Assembly (NCBI GenBank): GCA_027624995.1
Contig: JAQBTI010000005.1
Location: 1 to 25,797, forward strand
DNA from: Chloroflexota bacterium
GTDB taxonomy: Bacteria; Chloroflexota; Dehalococcoidia; Lucifugimonadales; CATQGZ01
DNA length: 25,797 nt
Direction of reading: 5' to 3'
Of this stretch, positions 6,667 through 13,444 are shown piece after piece. Position numbers and translations under genes: made by a program. The number at the start of each line of letters is the position of its first letter. Within the stretch, counting starts at the first letter, position 1. The notes beneath the pieces were generated by a model. The model saw only the letters and a program-made list of their open reading frames with translations, searched no databases and was not told the DNA's origin.

Positions 6667-9396
6667 GTGCGAACGCTGCTGCTCGGCCTGATCGTCGCCC
6701 TGCTCGCTACGGTAGTAGCGTGTGGTGACGACAGCCCTTCGCTTACACCGGCCGTTCCCGTAGTCGCGAGCGCTACGCCGGAACTCACAGCAACCCCGAT
6801 ACCGAGCGCGACGCCGACACCCGAGGCCACGGCCTCACCCACCCCCTCCCCGACGCCGACCACGATTCCGACACCTTCGCCGACATCCACGGCCACTCCA
6901 GTACCGACACCAACACCCCAGCCGACCCCAACTCCCACGGCATCGCCACTGAGCGCCGCGCAGGTGTTCGCCCGCGTATCCCCCTCAGTTGCCTTCATTG
7001 AAACGCCGGCCTTCACGGGCAGCGGTGTCCTGATCGACGGCGGGTACGTCGTCACAAACGCCCATGTCGTTTGGCCGTTCGGGAAGGTCCGAGTAGTCTT
7101 TCCGGATGGAAGCGAGTTCCTGGATGCGCCGGTACTCGACTCCGACCTGCTAGATGACCTCGCCGTCATCGGCCCGTTGGATACCGCGATCGAGCCTGCT
7201 CAGCTCGTCGATGGAGAGGACCTGGTAACCGGGAGTGACGTCTTCCTGATCGGGTATCCCGGCGAATCCGAGGAGTTCCCTCAGCCGACGATCACGCGTG
7301 GAATCATCTCTCGGCAACGCCAGTGGGACGCGATCTCGATGACTTACTTTCAGACAGACGCAACGATCGCCGGTGGCCAGAGCGGAGGGGCCCTGGTGTC
7401 GGAGAATGGCGAGGTCATCGGAATCTCAGGCCTGACATTTACCGAGGCGGGCTTCGGTCTTGCCGCTTCGGCCTCAGATGTAAGAATCCAGGTCCGGAGC
7501 CTGATCGAGGGGGCGGACACGGTCGTTCTGGGAGACCGCGGAATCCCCCTGGACGGATCCCTCGTGGCGCCTGGCACGACGGATGAGATAGTCCTCGACA
7601 ACATCTGGCACGGGCTGGCCTACGTTGTCAACGAGCCCGCTGGGACTCTCGTCGAGGTAGCGGTGGCAAGCGACGCCGACATCCGACTCGTGGTGGTCGA
7701 TGTCTGGGGTAATGAGGTGCTTTCGGTCGATGAGCAGCTCTCGGACGTACCGGAGGTCGTGTCGTGGACCACGGAGGTGGCCGCGCCCTATTTCGTAGTT
7801 CCCTCGCTCGCCGTGGATCTGGACGGCCCCGTCAAAGTGCAGATCGAGAGCAATAGAAGCCTGCGGCGATTTGTGGACCCGGATGATGGAATCACCGTGG
7901 CTGCCGGCCAGACGGTCTTCGCGAGCATCGACCACCCGTTCGACTTCGACTACTTCACGATCGAACTGGACGAAGAAGAGACGGTCGAGGTCGAGGTGGA
8001 CTCGGCTTTGGTCAACCCTTACCTGTGGATCGACTTCATTGGTGCGACCGAAGCCCAATTGGTCGAAGACGACGACAGCGGAGGCGGTGTCGTGGGACTC
8101 GGAGCGAAAGTCACCTACCGGGCGCCGCATACGGGCAGTTATCTGATCATTGTCTCGGACGCGAGCTTTGCCACCCAGGGAGGCTACGTACTCACCGTGG
8201 AGCGCGCACCGCCGGGTGCCGCTGCCGTGTCCCCGCCAATGGCCGAAGAACGCGAGACTGTAGATAGCCCCTTCGGGCCAATGACCGTATACCAGAGCGC
8301 ACAGAACTTCTTTTCGATACAGTACCCGGCGGGTTGGGCGAAACAGCCTAATGAGCAAGGCATTACCGCGTCGTTCACCGGCGACGACACCGGGTTCTTG
8401 GTTGCCGAAGAGGATTTAGCGACTCTAGGACTCGGCCGGCTGACGCTTGCCCAGTACGTTGACGCAATCATCGCCTCGGCCAGCGCCTCCGGCGCCGAAC
8501 TGGTCTCGCGTGAGGACCACGTTACGCCCCAGGGTCTGAGTGCGGAGATACTTGAGTTCACCCTTCTTGCAGGCGTTTTGAGAGGCAAACGCATCGTGTA
8601 CTTGCATGAGGAGACCGTGGGTTTCAGCGCCACGTACGTCGCACCCAACGCGGGTTTCGGGGGCCTCGAAGACTTGATCGAGTACTCGTTCAGCACGTTT
8701 ACGGTGGCGGATCTCGCCGACATCGCAGAGGTGCCGAGCGAACCGAAGCACTACAGCGAACCGCCCCCGGTGACTATCGACCCCGACAAAAAGTACACAG
8801 CGACCTTTGAGATGGAGAACGCGGGCCGGTTCGTAGTAGAGCTGTTCGCGAATGAGGCGCTGAGGACCGTCAACAACTTCGTTTTTCTGGCCCAGGAAGG
8901 CTTCTACGACGGCGTGACTTTCCACCGGGTCATTCCAGGATTCATGGCGCAGTCTGGAGACCCGACGGGCACCGGTCGTGGAGGACCTGGATACATGTTC
9001 GCCGACGAGTTCAGCCCTGCCCTCAGTCACGACGGGCCGGGGGTGCTATCTATGGCCAACGCCGGGGGCATAGACACCAACGGCAGCCAGTTCTTCATCA
9101 CGTTCGTCGAAACGAAATTCCTGGACCCCTTCGAGGCCGACGGAATGCCAAAGAACTGTGAAGCGAGTGGGGTCTCGTGTCACCTCGTTTTCGGGCGTGT
9201 AATAGAGGGCATGGAAGTCGTTAACGGCATCGCTCCCCGCGATCCGTCGGCCGCCACTACCCCTGGAGACGCGATCAGCTCCATCACGATCGAAGAAGAC
9301 GCCCTAGGCCTTTCCGAGCGCAGCCTCTACCCGCCGATGTGGTACATCTCTACCTTTTCGCGGGGCTCGGTCATCGACGCCCGCTGCTCAGAGTAG
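6667..9396 (+). CDS. Lipoprotein: trypsin-like serine protease fused to cyclophilin-type prolyl isomerase
   Basis: A 909-residue lipoprotein starting at GTG 6667, with AGGTGA seven bases upstream. Order: signal peptide with lipobox (VVAC, Cys19); Thr/Pro-rich stalk (about 28-94); trypsin-like S1C-type protease (96-282) with intact triad H133 (TNAHVV), D164 (DDLAVI) and S239 (GGQSGGAL); two beta-sandwich modules, the second PPC-like (about 288-510); a PsbP/DcrB-like module (about 525-690); and a cyclophilin domain (about 705-880) with VTFHRVIPGFMAQSGDPTGTG, including the catalytic Arg754, then SMANAG and GSQFFIT. The cyclophilin carries a short insertion with two Cys (NCEASGVSC), possibly a disulfide. 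Together these suggest an extracytoplasmic folding and degradation factor anchored in the membrane. It is a full-length paralogue of 3536-6538, from which it differs by an active protease and a different C-terminus. The last ~23 codons overlap moaA on the other strand. Confidence 0.93.
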   Translation: MRTLLLGLIVALLATVVACGDDSPSLTPAVPVVASATPELTATPIPSATPTPEATASPTPSPTPTTIPTPSPTSTATPVPTPTPQPTPTPTASPLSAAQVFARVSPSVAFIETPAFTGSGVLIDGGYVVTNAHVVWPFGKVRVVFPDGSEFLDAPVLDSDLLDDLAVIGPLDTAIEPAQLVDGEDLVTGSDVFLIGYPGESEEFPQPTITRGIISRQRQWDAISMTYFQTDATIAGGQSGGALVSENGEVIGISGLTFTEAGFGLAASASDVRIQVRSLIEGADTVVLGDRGIPLDGSLVAPGTTDEIVLDNIWHGLAYVVNEPAGTLVEVAVASDADIRLVVVDVWGNEVLSVDEQLSDVPEVVSWTTEVAAPYFVVPSLAVDLDGPVKVQIESNRSLRRFVDPDDGITVAAGQTVFASIDHPFDFDYFTIELDEEETVEVEVDSALVNPYLWIDFIGATEAQLVEDDDSGGGVVGLGAKVTYRAPHTGSYLIIVSDASFATQGGYVLTVERAPPGAAAVSPPMAEERETVDSPFGPMTVYQSAQNFFSIQYPAGWAKQPNEQGITASFTGDDTGFLVAEEDLATLGLGRLTLAQYVDAIIASASASGAELVSREDHVTPQGLSAEILEFTLLAGVLRGKRIVYLHEETVGFSATYVAPNAGFGGLEDLIEYSFSTFTVADLADIAEVPSEPKHYSEPPPVTIDPDKKYTATFEMENAGRFVVELFANEALRTVNNFVFLAQEGFYDGVTFHRVIPGFMAQSGDPTGTGRGGPGYMFADEFSPALSHDGPGVLSMANAGGIDTNGSQFFITFVETKFLDPFEADGMPKNCEASGVSCHLVFGRVIEGMEVVNGIAPRDPSAATTPGDAISSITIEEDALGLSERSLYPPMWYISTFSRGSVIDARCSE

Positions 9397-10355
9397 CGGT
9401 CTTCGCGGACGCCCCAGACCTTCGTGACAAGGTCGGTCAGCTCAGCATCGCTCGCACCAGCGCGCAACGGGGTGCGGAGATCTGTACCCAGCGTGGCGAA
9501 CAGGCACGTCACCAGCCGACCCTCCGGAGATAACCTAAGCCGCGTGCAGTCCCCGCAGAAGGGCTTTGTAACCGAAGCGATGACACCGATCTCTCCGCCG
9601 CCGTCGCGGTACCTGTACCTGGCCGCGACCTCGCCACGGTAGTCGCCCTCCACCGGCTCCAGGGGCATCTCGGCGTCGATCATGGCCACTATCTCATCGG
9701 CCGGCACCACGTGTTCGAGCTCCCAGCCGTTGCGGGTACCCACGTCCATGTACTCGATGAACCGCATGATGTGGCCCCGCTCCTTGAAATAGCGAGCCAT
9801 CTCGACGATGGTGTGGTCGTTCACTCCGCGCTGGACTACCGAGTTTATCTTCACCGGGCCGAACCCGGCCCTCTCGGCGGCGGCGATGCCGTCTAGGACC
9901 TTCGCAGTGCTGAATCCGCGCCCGTTCATCTTCTTGAAGACCTCGTCGTCGAGAGAGTCGAGGCTGATGCTCAGGCGGTGGAGCCCGGCATCCCTCAAGG
10001 CCTGTGCTTTATTTGGCAGCAGATAGCCGTTGGTGGTCATCGTCAGGTCTTCGATGCCCTCCACTGACGCCAGCATCTCGACGAGCTGCTCGACATCGCT
10101 CCTGACCATCGGCTCGCCACCGGTCAGTCGCACCTTGACGGCCCCGAGGCCGGCCATTATCCGGGTGAGCTTCGCGATCTCCTCAAAGGTGAGGAGATCG
10201 GCCCTTGGGAGAAACTCGTAACGCTCGCCATAGATCTCGGCGGGCATGCAGTAGGTGCACCGGAAGTTGCAGCGGTCCGTCACCGAGACGCGCAGGTCCC
10301 GGAACGGACGTTGGAACTTGTCCGTGATAGTCGTCCTGTCTGCGGTCGTTGTCAC
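9327..10355 (-). CDS. moaA: GTP 3',8-cyclase MoaA (radical SAM, molybdenum cofactor step 1)
   Basis: MoaA uses two Fe-S clusters and S-adenosylmethionine to turn GTP into the cyclic intermediate that MoaC then converts. The radical-SAM motif is CNFRCTYC near the N-terminus and GGEP follows; the C-terminal cluster motif is CGDCTRLRLSPEGRLVTC (C-x2-C-x13-C). The protein ends in the conserved Gly-Gly tail (YHIGG), so the stop at 9327-9329 is genuine. I prefer GTG at 10355, with GGAG 11 bases upstream, because the usual MoaA start falls close to it (TDKFQRPFRDLRVSVTDRC). An upstream GTG at 10409 lacks a ribosome site but would add 18 residues. Its 3' end overlaps the convergent cyclophilin-fusion gene by 70 bp. 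rdgB lies upstream on the same strand. Confidence 0.96.
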   Translation of the reverse strand: MTTTADRTTITDKFQRPFRDLRVSVTDRCNFRCTYCMPAEIYGERYEFLPRADLLTFEEIAKLTRIMAGLGAVKVRLTGGEPMVRSDVEQLVEMLASVEGIEDLTMTTNGYLLPNKAQALRDAGLHRLSISLDSLDDEVFKKMNGRGFSTAKVLDGIAAAERAGFGPVKINSVVQRGVNDHTIVEMARYFKERGHIMRFIEYMDVGTRNGWELEHVVPADEIVAMIDAEMPLEPVEGDYRGEVAARYRYRDGGGEIGVIASVTKPFCGDCTRLRLSPEGRLVTCLFATLGTDLRTPLRAGASDAELTDLVTKVWGVREDRYSEQRASMTEPREKVEMYHIGG

Positions 10356-10450
10356 TGCCTGGAGTTCTCCAAGGGAGGCCGGGAAACCTACCCCAGTCTT
10401 TGTTCCCACCCGGGCAAGCAGGGATCTTGCGACTGCCTGAGCTCTTCAGT

Positions 10451-11068
10451 TCACGCCGACTCGGCAGCCCTTTTCTTCAACGCCTCAACGGCCTTTCCAG
10501 CCGCCCGGCTCCTGTGGCTGATCCGGTTCTTCTGGTCCGTGGACAGCTCCGCCATGGTCATACCCAGCCCCGGAAGTAAGAAGACCGGGTCGTATCCGAA
10601 TCCCGACAATCCTCGTGGCTCGTCGATGATGACACCTTCGCAGTCCCCGGAGTGATACTCCAGGTCCTCCGCGCCCCAGGCGATGGCTATCACGCATCGG
10701 AAGCGCGCAGGCCATGGCCCCTTGCTCTCATTTTGCAGCTTTGCAAGCAGAAAGGCAACGCGATCGGCGTCGGTGGCGTCCTCGCCTGCATACCTTGACG
10801 ACCTTATTCCGGGCTCGCCGCCGAGCGCATCGACCTCGAGTCCGGAGTCGTCGGCCAGGGTGGGCAGTCCGGTCAGCCGTGCGTAGGTCATGGCCTTCAG
10901 CGAGGCATTGCCCTCGAAAGTATCGCCGGTCTCTTCGACCTCTTGCTCTACGCCGACGTCATCTAGCGAGACGAGCCTGAACGCCGCGCCGGCCATGAGT
11001 TCGGAGAGCTCCCTGAGTTTGCCTGCGTTTCGAGTGGCGAGCACCAGTATGGGAGGGTCACTCGCCAT
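10451..11068 (-). CDS. rdgB: XTP/dITP pyrophosphatase (RdgB/HAM1 family)
   Basis: This cytoplasmic enzyme hydrolyses deaminated purine triphosphates (ITP, dITP, XTP) to monophosphates and so keeps them out of nucleic acids. The 205-residue product matches the usual family length and contains all signature motifs: LATRNAGKLREL near the N-terminus, LADDSGLEVDALGGEPGIRSSRYAG in the middle (with the metal-binding acidic pair), SGFGYDPVF, and the C-terminal KNRISHRSRA. The ATG at 11066-11068 has AGGA eight bases upstream. It lies between the Uma2-family gene (18 bp upstream) and moaA (about 95 bp downstream), all on the minus strand, so the three probably form one transcription unit. Confidence 0.96.
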   Translation of the reverse strand: MASDPPILVLATRNAGKLRELSELMAGAAFRLVSLDDVGVEQEVEETGDTFEGNASLKAMTYARLTGLPTLADDSGLEVDALGGEPGIRSSRYAGEDATDADRVAFLLAKLQNESKGPWPARFRCVIAIAWGAEDLEYHSGDCEGVIIDEPRGLSGFGYDPVFLLPGLGMTMAELSTDQKNRISHRSRAAGKAVEALKKRAAESA

Positions 11069-11086
11069 TACGCGGTCCTAGTCCCC

Positions 11087-11635
11087 TCAGTCCGTCGAAA
11101 AGATCTCGTCCAGGGGGACGATCAGCTCCGGCAGAATGCCTGACTCTACAAAGCCGGAGTCGTATGTGCGGGCCGTGGCGGACCTATCCGCGCCCAGGAC
11201 CATCACCTGCACCGTCCCATCCTCGGGATCGACGATCCAGTACTCCTGAACTCCGTACCTTGTGTAGAGCGTTAGCTTTAGCTCTCTGTCCCGTTCGGCG
11301 GTGCTGGGCGACAGTATCTCTATGACGAGGTCGGGGGCGCCCGAGATGTTGTCTTTGGTGATGATCTCGCATCGATCGTTGGAGACGAACAGGATATCGG
11401 GCTGGACGACGCTCTCTGGCGACAGCACGACGTCAAAGGGCGCCCACACTACCTGGCCGAGTCCGTTCCGGCGAACGAACTCCCAGAGCAACCTGCCGAG
11501 GTTCCGCGAAATCGTCTGGTGTCTAAAGCTTGGCCCCGGTACCACGTAAAAGTCTCCTTCGAGCAACTCTCGCCGGTCGCCCTCAGGCAGCAGCAGGTAG
11601 TCCCTGCACGTGAACTTGAGCTTAGTGTTTTGCAT
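11087..11635 (-). CDS. Uma2-family (DUF820) PD-(D/E)xK nuclease-fold protein
   Basis: A 182-residue protein with the complete Uma2 pattern: an N-terminal ELLEGDFYVVPGP segment, VVQPDILFVSND (D80), APDLVIEILSPST (D102, E106), a downstream Lys (K120), and RYGVQEYWIVDPEDG. The Asp/Glu/Lys set corresponds to the restriction-endonuclease-like core. The family is widespread, often multicopy in cyanobacteria and Chloroflexota, and its biological role is not established, so I would not call it a restriction enzyme. ATG at 11635 is preferred over an in-frame GTG at 11665 because the predicted promoter (11675-11703) would start transcription at or just before that GTG. Probably co-transcribed with rdgB and moaA. 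Confidence 0.88.
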   Translation of the reverse strand: MQNTKLKFTCRDYLLLPEGDRRELLEGDFYVVPGPSFRHQTISRNLGRLLWEFVRRNGLGQVVWAPFDVVLSPESVVQPDILFVSNDRCEIITKDNISGAPDLVIEILSPSTAERDRELKLTLYTRYGVQEYWIVDPEDGTVQVMVLGADRSATARTYDSGFVESGILPELIVPLDEIFSTD

Positions 11636-11674
11636 CTGAATACCGATCTCGTGGTCGTGTCCCACCTAAGTCCA

Positions 11675-11703
11675 AGTTTAGCAAGAGGGTGTTTAGGCGT
11701 CAA
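11675..11703 (-). promoter_or_regulatory. Candidate promoter for Uma2-rdgB-moaA
   Basis: Read on the minus strand, TTGACG (plus 11698-11703) and TAAACT (plus 11675-11680) are separated by 17 bp. It sits in the 107-bp gap between the phosphonoacetate-hydrolase-like gene and the Uma2 gene, so the three genes downstream may be transcribed independently of the hydrolase. The leader to the ATG at 11635 would be about 33 bases. Confidence 0.55.
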
Positions 11704-11742
11704 CAGACGGGCGCAGGGCGCTGAACTCCGGCCACAGGCTTC

Positions 11743-12846
11743 CTAGTTCAGAACCCTCTCATGGACGAATCGGCCCACGTCCCGGTTCTCAGAGAGAGTG
11801 AAGTCCTGAAAGTCGCCGTTATGCCCGATTATGGGGACTCGGGTCTCGTGTAACGAGGCGTGAGACCTCAACCTGGGAGGCATCTCGACCTGTGACGGGT
11901 CTCCGAACACGGAGTCTGGGTCGCCGGTAACATAGACATCGCCCATCCGGTCCGGATGCAGCCTGAATCTCGAGGCGGCCTCTGACGCCGGCATGGCCTC
12001 CTCGACGCCGGGCACCTCGCCTAATATCTTGACGGCCTCCGTCTGGTCGTCGGGGTCACCGAGATAGACGAAGATACTCCCCCCCAAGTTCGAGTGGTGG
12101 ACAGTGTACTTGTCTTTAATGATCGGCACCGGGTCACCACGAATGCCGAAGCGGGATAGCTGTGATCTCAGGTCGACCATCCTGGTCTTCTGTGACATGC
12201 CGTGGTCCGCGGTAATCAGCAAGGTCGCCTGGGGCTGGGCCTCCACGAGTTCGCCGATAACCTCGTCTAGGATGGCCATGTGGCGGCGCGACTCGGGCTC
12301 GTCCGGCGCATAGGTGTGCATGCCGTAGTCAGTCGTCGCGATGTAGACGACGTCCAGTTCGTCGGGGGACCGGGCCATCAGGTGAGCGGCCGCTCGGACG
12401 ACCCACCCGTTGACCTCAAGCGAGTAGATCTCGGGCGGCTCGCCGACCGCAGCAACGACCGACTCCGGCGGCCTCTCCGAAGAGACGGAGAACGTTGCGC
12501 CGTCTCCCAAGAGGGTCCGTAGCTTGTCCTTGGCCGTAACGAGTGCGGACCGTCGCCCGGTTTCGCGGGCCTTCTGAAAAAGGGTCTGAGAAAGAATATC
12601 CTCTCCCGACTCCATGTAGACCTCTTCGCCAGTCTCGCGCACCAGCCGGTAGTTGGAGTTGATGCCGTGTGACTCGGGATATAGGCCGGTGACCACCGAG
12701 ACGTTGTTGACGTTGGTTACCGACGGCATCATGGAGACGCCAACGGACGAGAAGCCCCGGCGTCCGATCTCGTCCAGGTTCGGCGTCTCGCATGCGTCCA
12801 TATATTCGGGATCGAACCCGTCTATGCAGATGACCACAGTTGTCAT
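11743..12846 (-). CDS. Phosphonoacetate-hydrolase-like alkaline phosphatase superfamily enzyme
   Basis: A 367-residue cytoplasmic metalloenzyme of the alkaline phosphatase/nucleotide pyrophosphatase superfamily. Of the families I know it is closest to PhnA-type phosphonoacetate hydrolase, which splits the C-P bond of phosphonoacetate to acetate and phosphate. Shared phrases are the opening IDGFDPEY (D9), MPSVTNVNNVSVVTG (nucleophile T44), HGIN, VTAKDKLR, TTDYGMH (D173, H177), ADHGM (D214, H215), VHHSNLGG and LRSHASLHE (H329). All expected metal ligands and the nucleophile are present, so it should be active. ATG at 12846 has GGAG ten bases upstream; a longer frame to 13077 has no such support and runs into the divergent gene. 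Substrate is inferred; a phosphodiester or another phosphonate is possible. No phosphonate transporter or C-P lyase is in view. It is divergent from the DUF3090 gene. Confidence 0.85.
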   Translation of the reverse strand: MTTVVICIDGFDPEYMDACETPNLDEIGRRGFSSVGVSMMPSVTNVNNVSVVTGLYPESHGINSNYRLVRETGEEVYMESGEDILSQTLFQKARETGRRSALVTAKDKLRTLLGDGATFSVSSERPPESVVAAVGEPPEIYSLEVNGWVVRAAAHLMARSPDELDVVYIATTDYGMHTYAPDEPESRRHMAILDEVIGELVEAQPQATLLITADHGMSQKTRMVDLRSQLSRFGIRGDPVPIIKDKYTVHHSNLGGSIFVYLGDPDDQTEAVKILGEVPGVEEAMPASEAASRFRLHPDRMGDVYVTGDPDSVFGDPSQVEMPPRLRSHASLHETRVPIIGHNGDFQDFTLSENRDVGRFVHERVLN

Positions 12847-12874
12847 GAGACCGGCGCTCCATCGTACGCCGCTC

Positions 12875-12903
12875 TTGCGACGCCTCGCCTCACAGACTAC
12901 CAT
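12875..12903 (+). promoter_or_regulatory. Candidate promoter for the DUF3090/SCO1664-type pair, possibly leaderless
   Basis: TTGCGA (12875-12880) and TACCAT (12898-12903), each four of six to consensus, are 17 bp apart. The predicted transcription start (about 12910-12911) is only two or three bases before the ATG at 12913, and no Shine-Dalgarno precedes that ATG. Both facts point to a nearly leaderless message. The elements are weak individually. Confidence 0.35.
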
Positions 12904-12912
12904 GAACGAATC

Positions 12913-13422
12913 ATGGCTCGGCCAAAGTACGAGATAACTCACCTGACGGAGCTGCGTCCGGAATCGCAAGGGGAGCCGGGACAGCGGGTCTTCCAGATTA
13001 TCGCTGCCGGGGAGACCGGCTCGGCGGTGATATGGGTGGAGAAAGAGCAGCTCTTCCAGTTGTCGCTGGCGATCCAACAGCTCTTCGCCACGTTAACGGA
13101 GGCCGAAGAGGCGGCTGGGGACTCTGTTCCTGCATCTACTTCGCCCGCCCTCGACTTCAAGGCTGTCAAGATTGCGGTCGGGCACGACGACCGCAACCAG
13201 ATGTTTATCATTGATGCCCACGATGTCGAGAGGGAGGACGACGAAGACCCCACCGTGCGGCTCTGGGCAACACGCGCACAGGTCTCGAAATTCGCCGCCG
13301 AGGGACTACGCGTCTGCGCCGCGGGTAGGCCGCTTTGCCCGCTTTGCGCGGCGCCGATGGACCCGGAGGGCCATTTGTGCCCAAAGGTCAACGGCCACGC
13401 GCTGGTCAGGGAAGACGGCTGA
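12913..13422 (+). CDS. DUF3090 family protein with Cys cluster
   Basis: A 169-residue protein whose opening (ARPKYEI, then a Phe-Gln-Ile strand and a strand VIWVEKEQLFQL) and close (RPLCPLCAAPMDPEGHLCPKVNGH) fit DUF3090, a family of unknown function found in Actinobacteria and Chloroflexota. The C-terminal C-x2-C-x10-C plus His residues look like a small zinc-binding knuckle. A short acidic, variable insert lies near residues 60-75. The ATG at 12913 has no Shine-Dalgarno; see the promoter just upstream. It is followed 22 bp later by the SCO1664-type gene, its usual partner. In Actinobacteria these two are often accompanied by a histidine-phosphatase-like third protein; none is seen here. No function is assigned. 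Confidence 0.85.
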   Translation: MARPKYEITHLTELRPESQGEPGQRVFQIIAAGETGSAVIWVEKEQLFQLSLAIQQLFATLTEAEEAAGDSVPASTSPALDFKAVKIAVGHDDRNQMFIIDAHDVEREDDEDPTVRLWATRAQVSKFAAEGLRVCAAGRPLCPLCAAPMDPEGHLCPKVNGHALVREDG

Positions 13423-13444
13423 CCCTAGGTCGGCGGCGCAACCC

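Noticed and set aside
11087..11635. Uma2 protein as a sign of a restriction or defence island
   Set aside because: There is no methyltransferase, specificity subunit or other defence gene nearby, and Uma2 proteins are common stand-alone genes.
12846..13077. Longer N-terminus for the phosphonoacetate-hydrolase-like protein
   Set aside because: The extra 77 residues overlap the divergent DUF3090 gene, look unlike family N-termini, and lack a ribosome site; ATG 12846 starts exactly at the conserved first strand.
13172..13444. Upstream extension of the SCO1664-type frame
   Set aside because: It overlaps the DUF3090 gene in another frame and its translation (Arg/Thr-rich) looks like out-of-frame coding.
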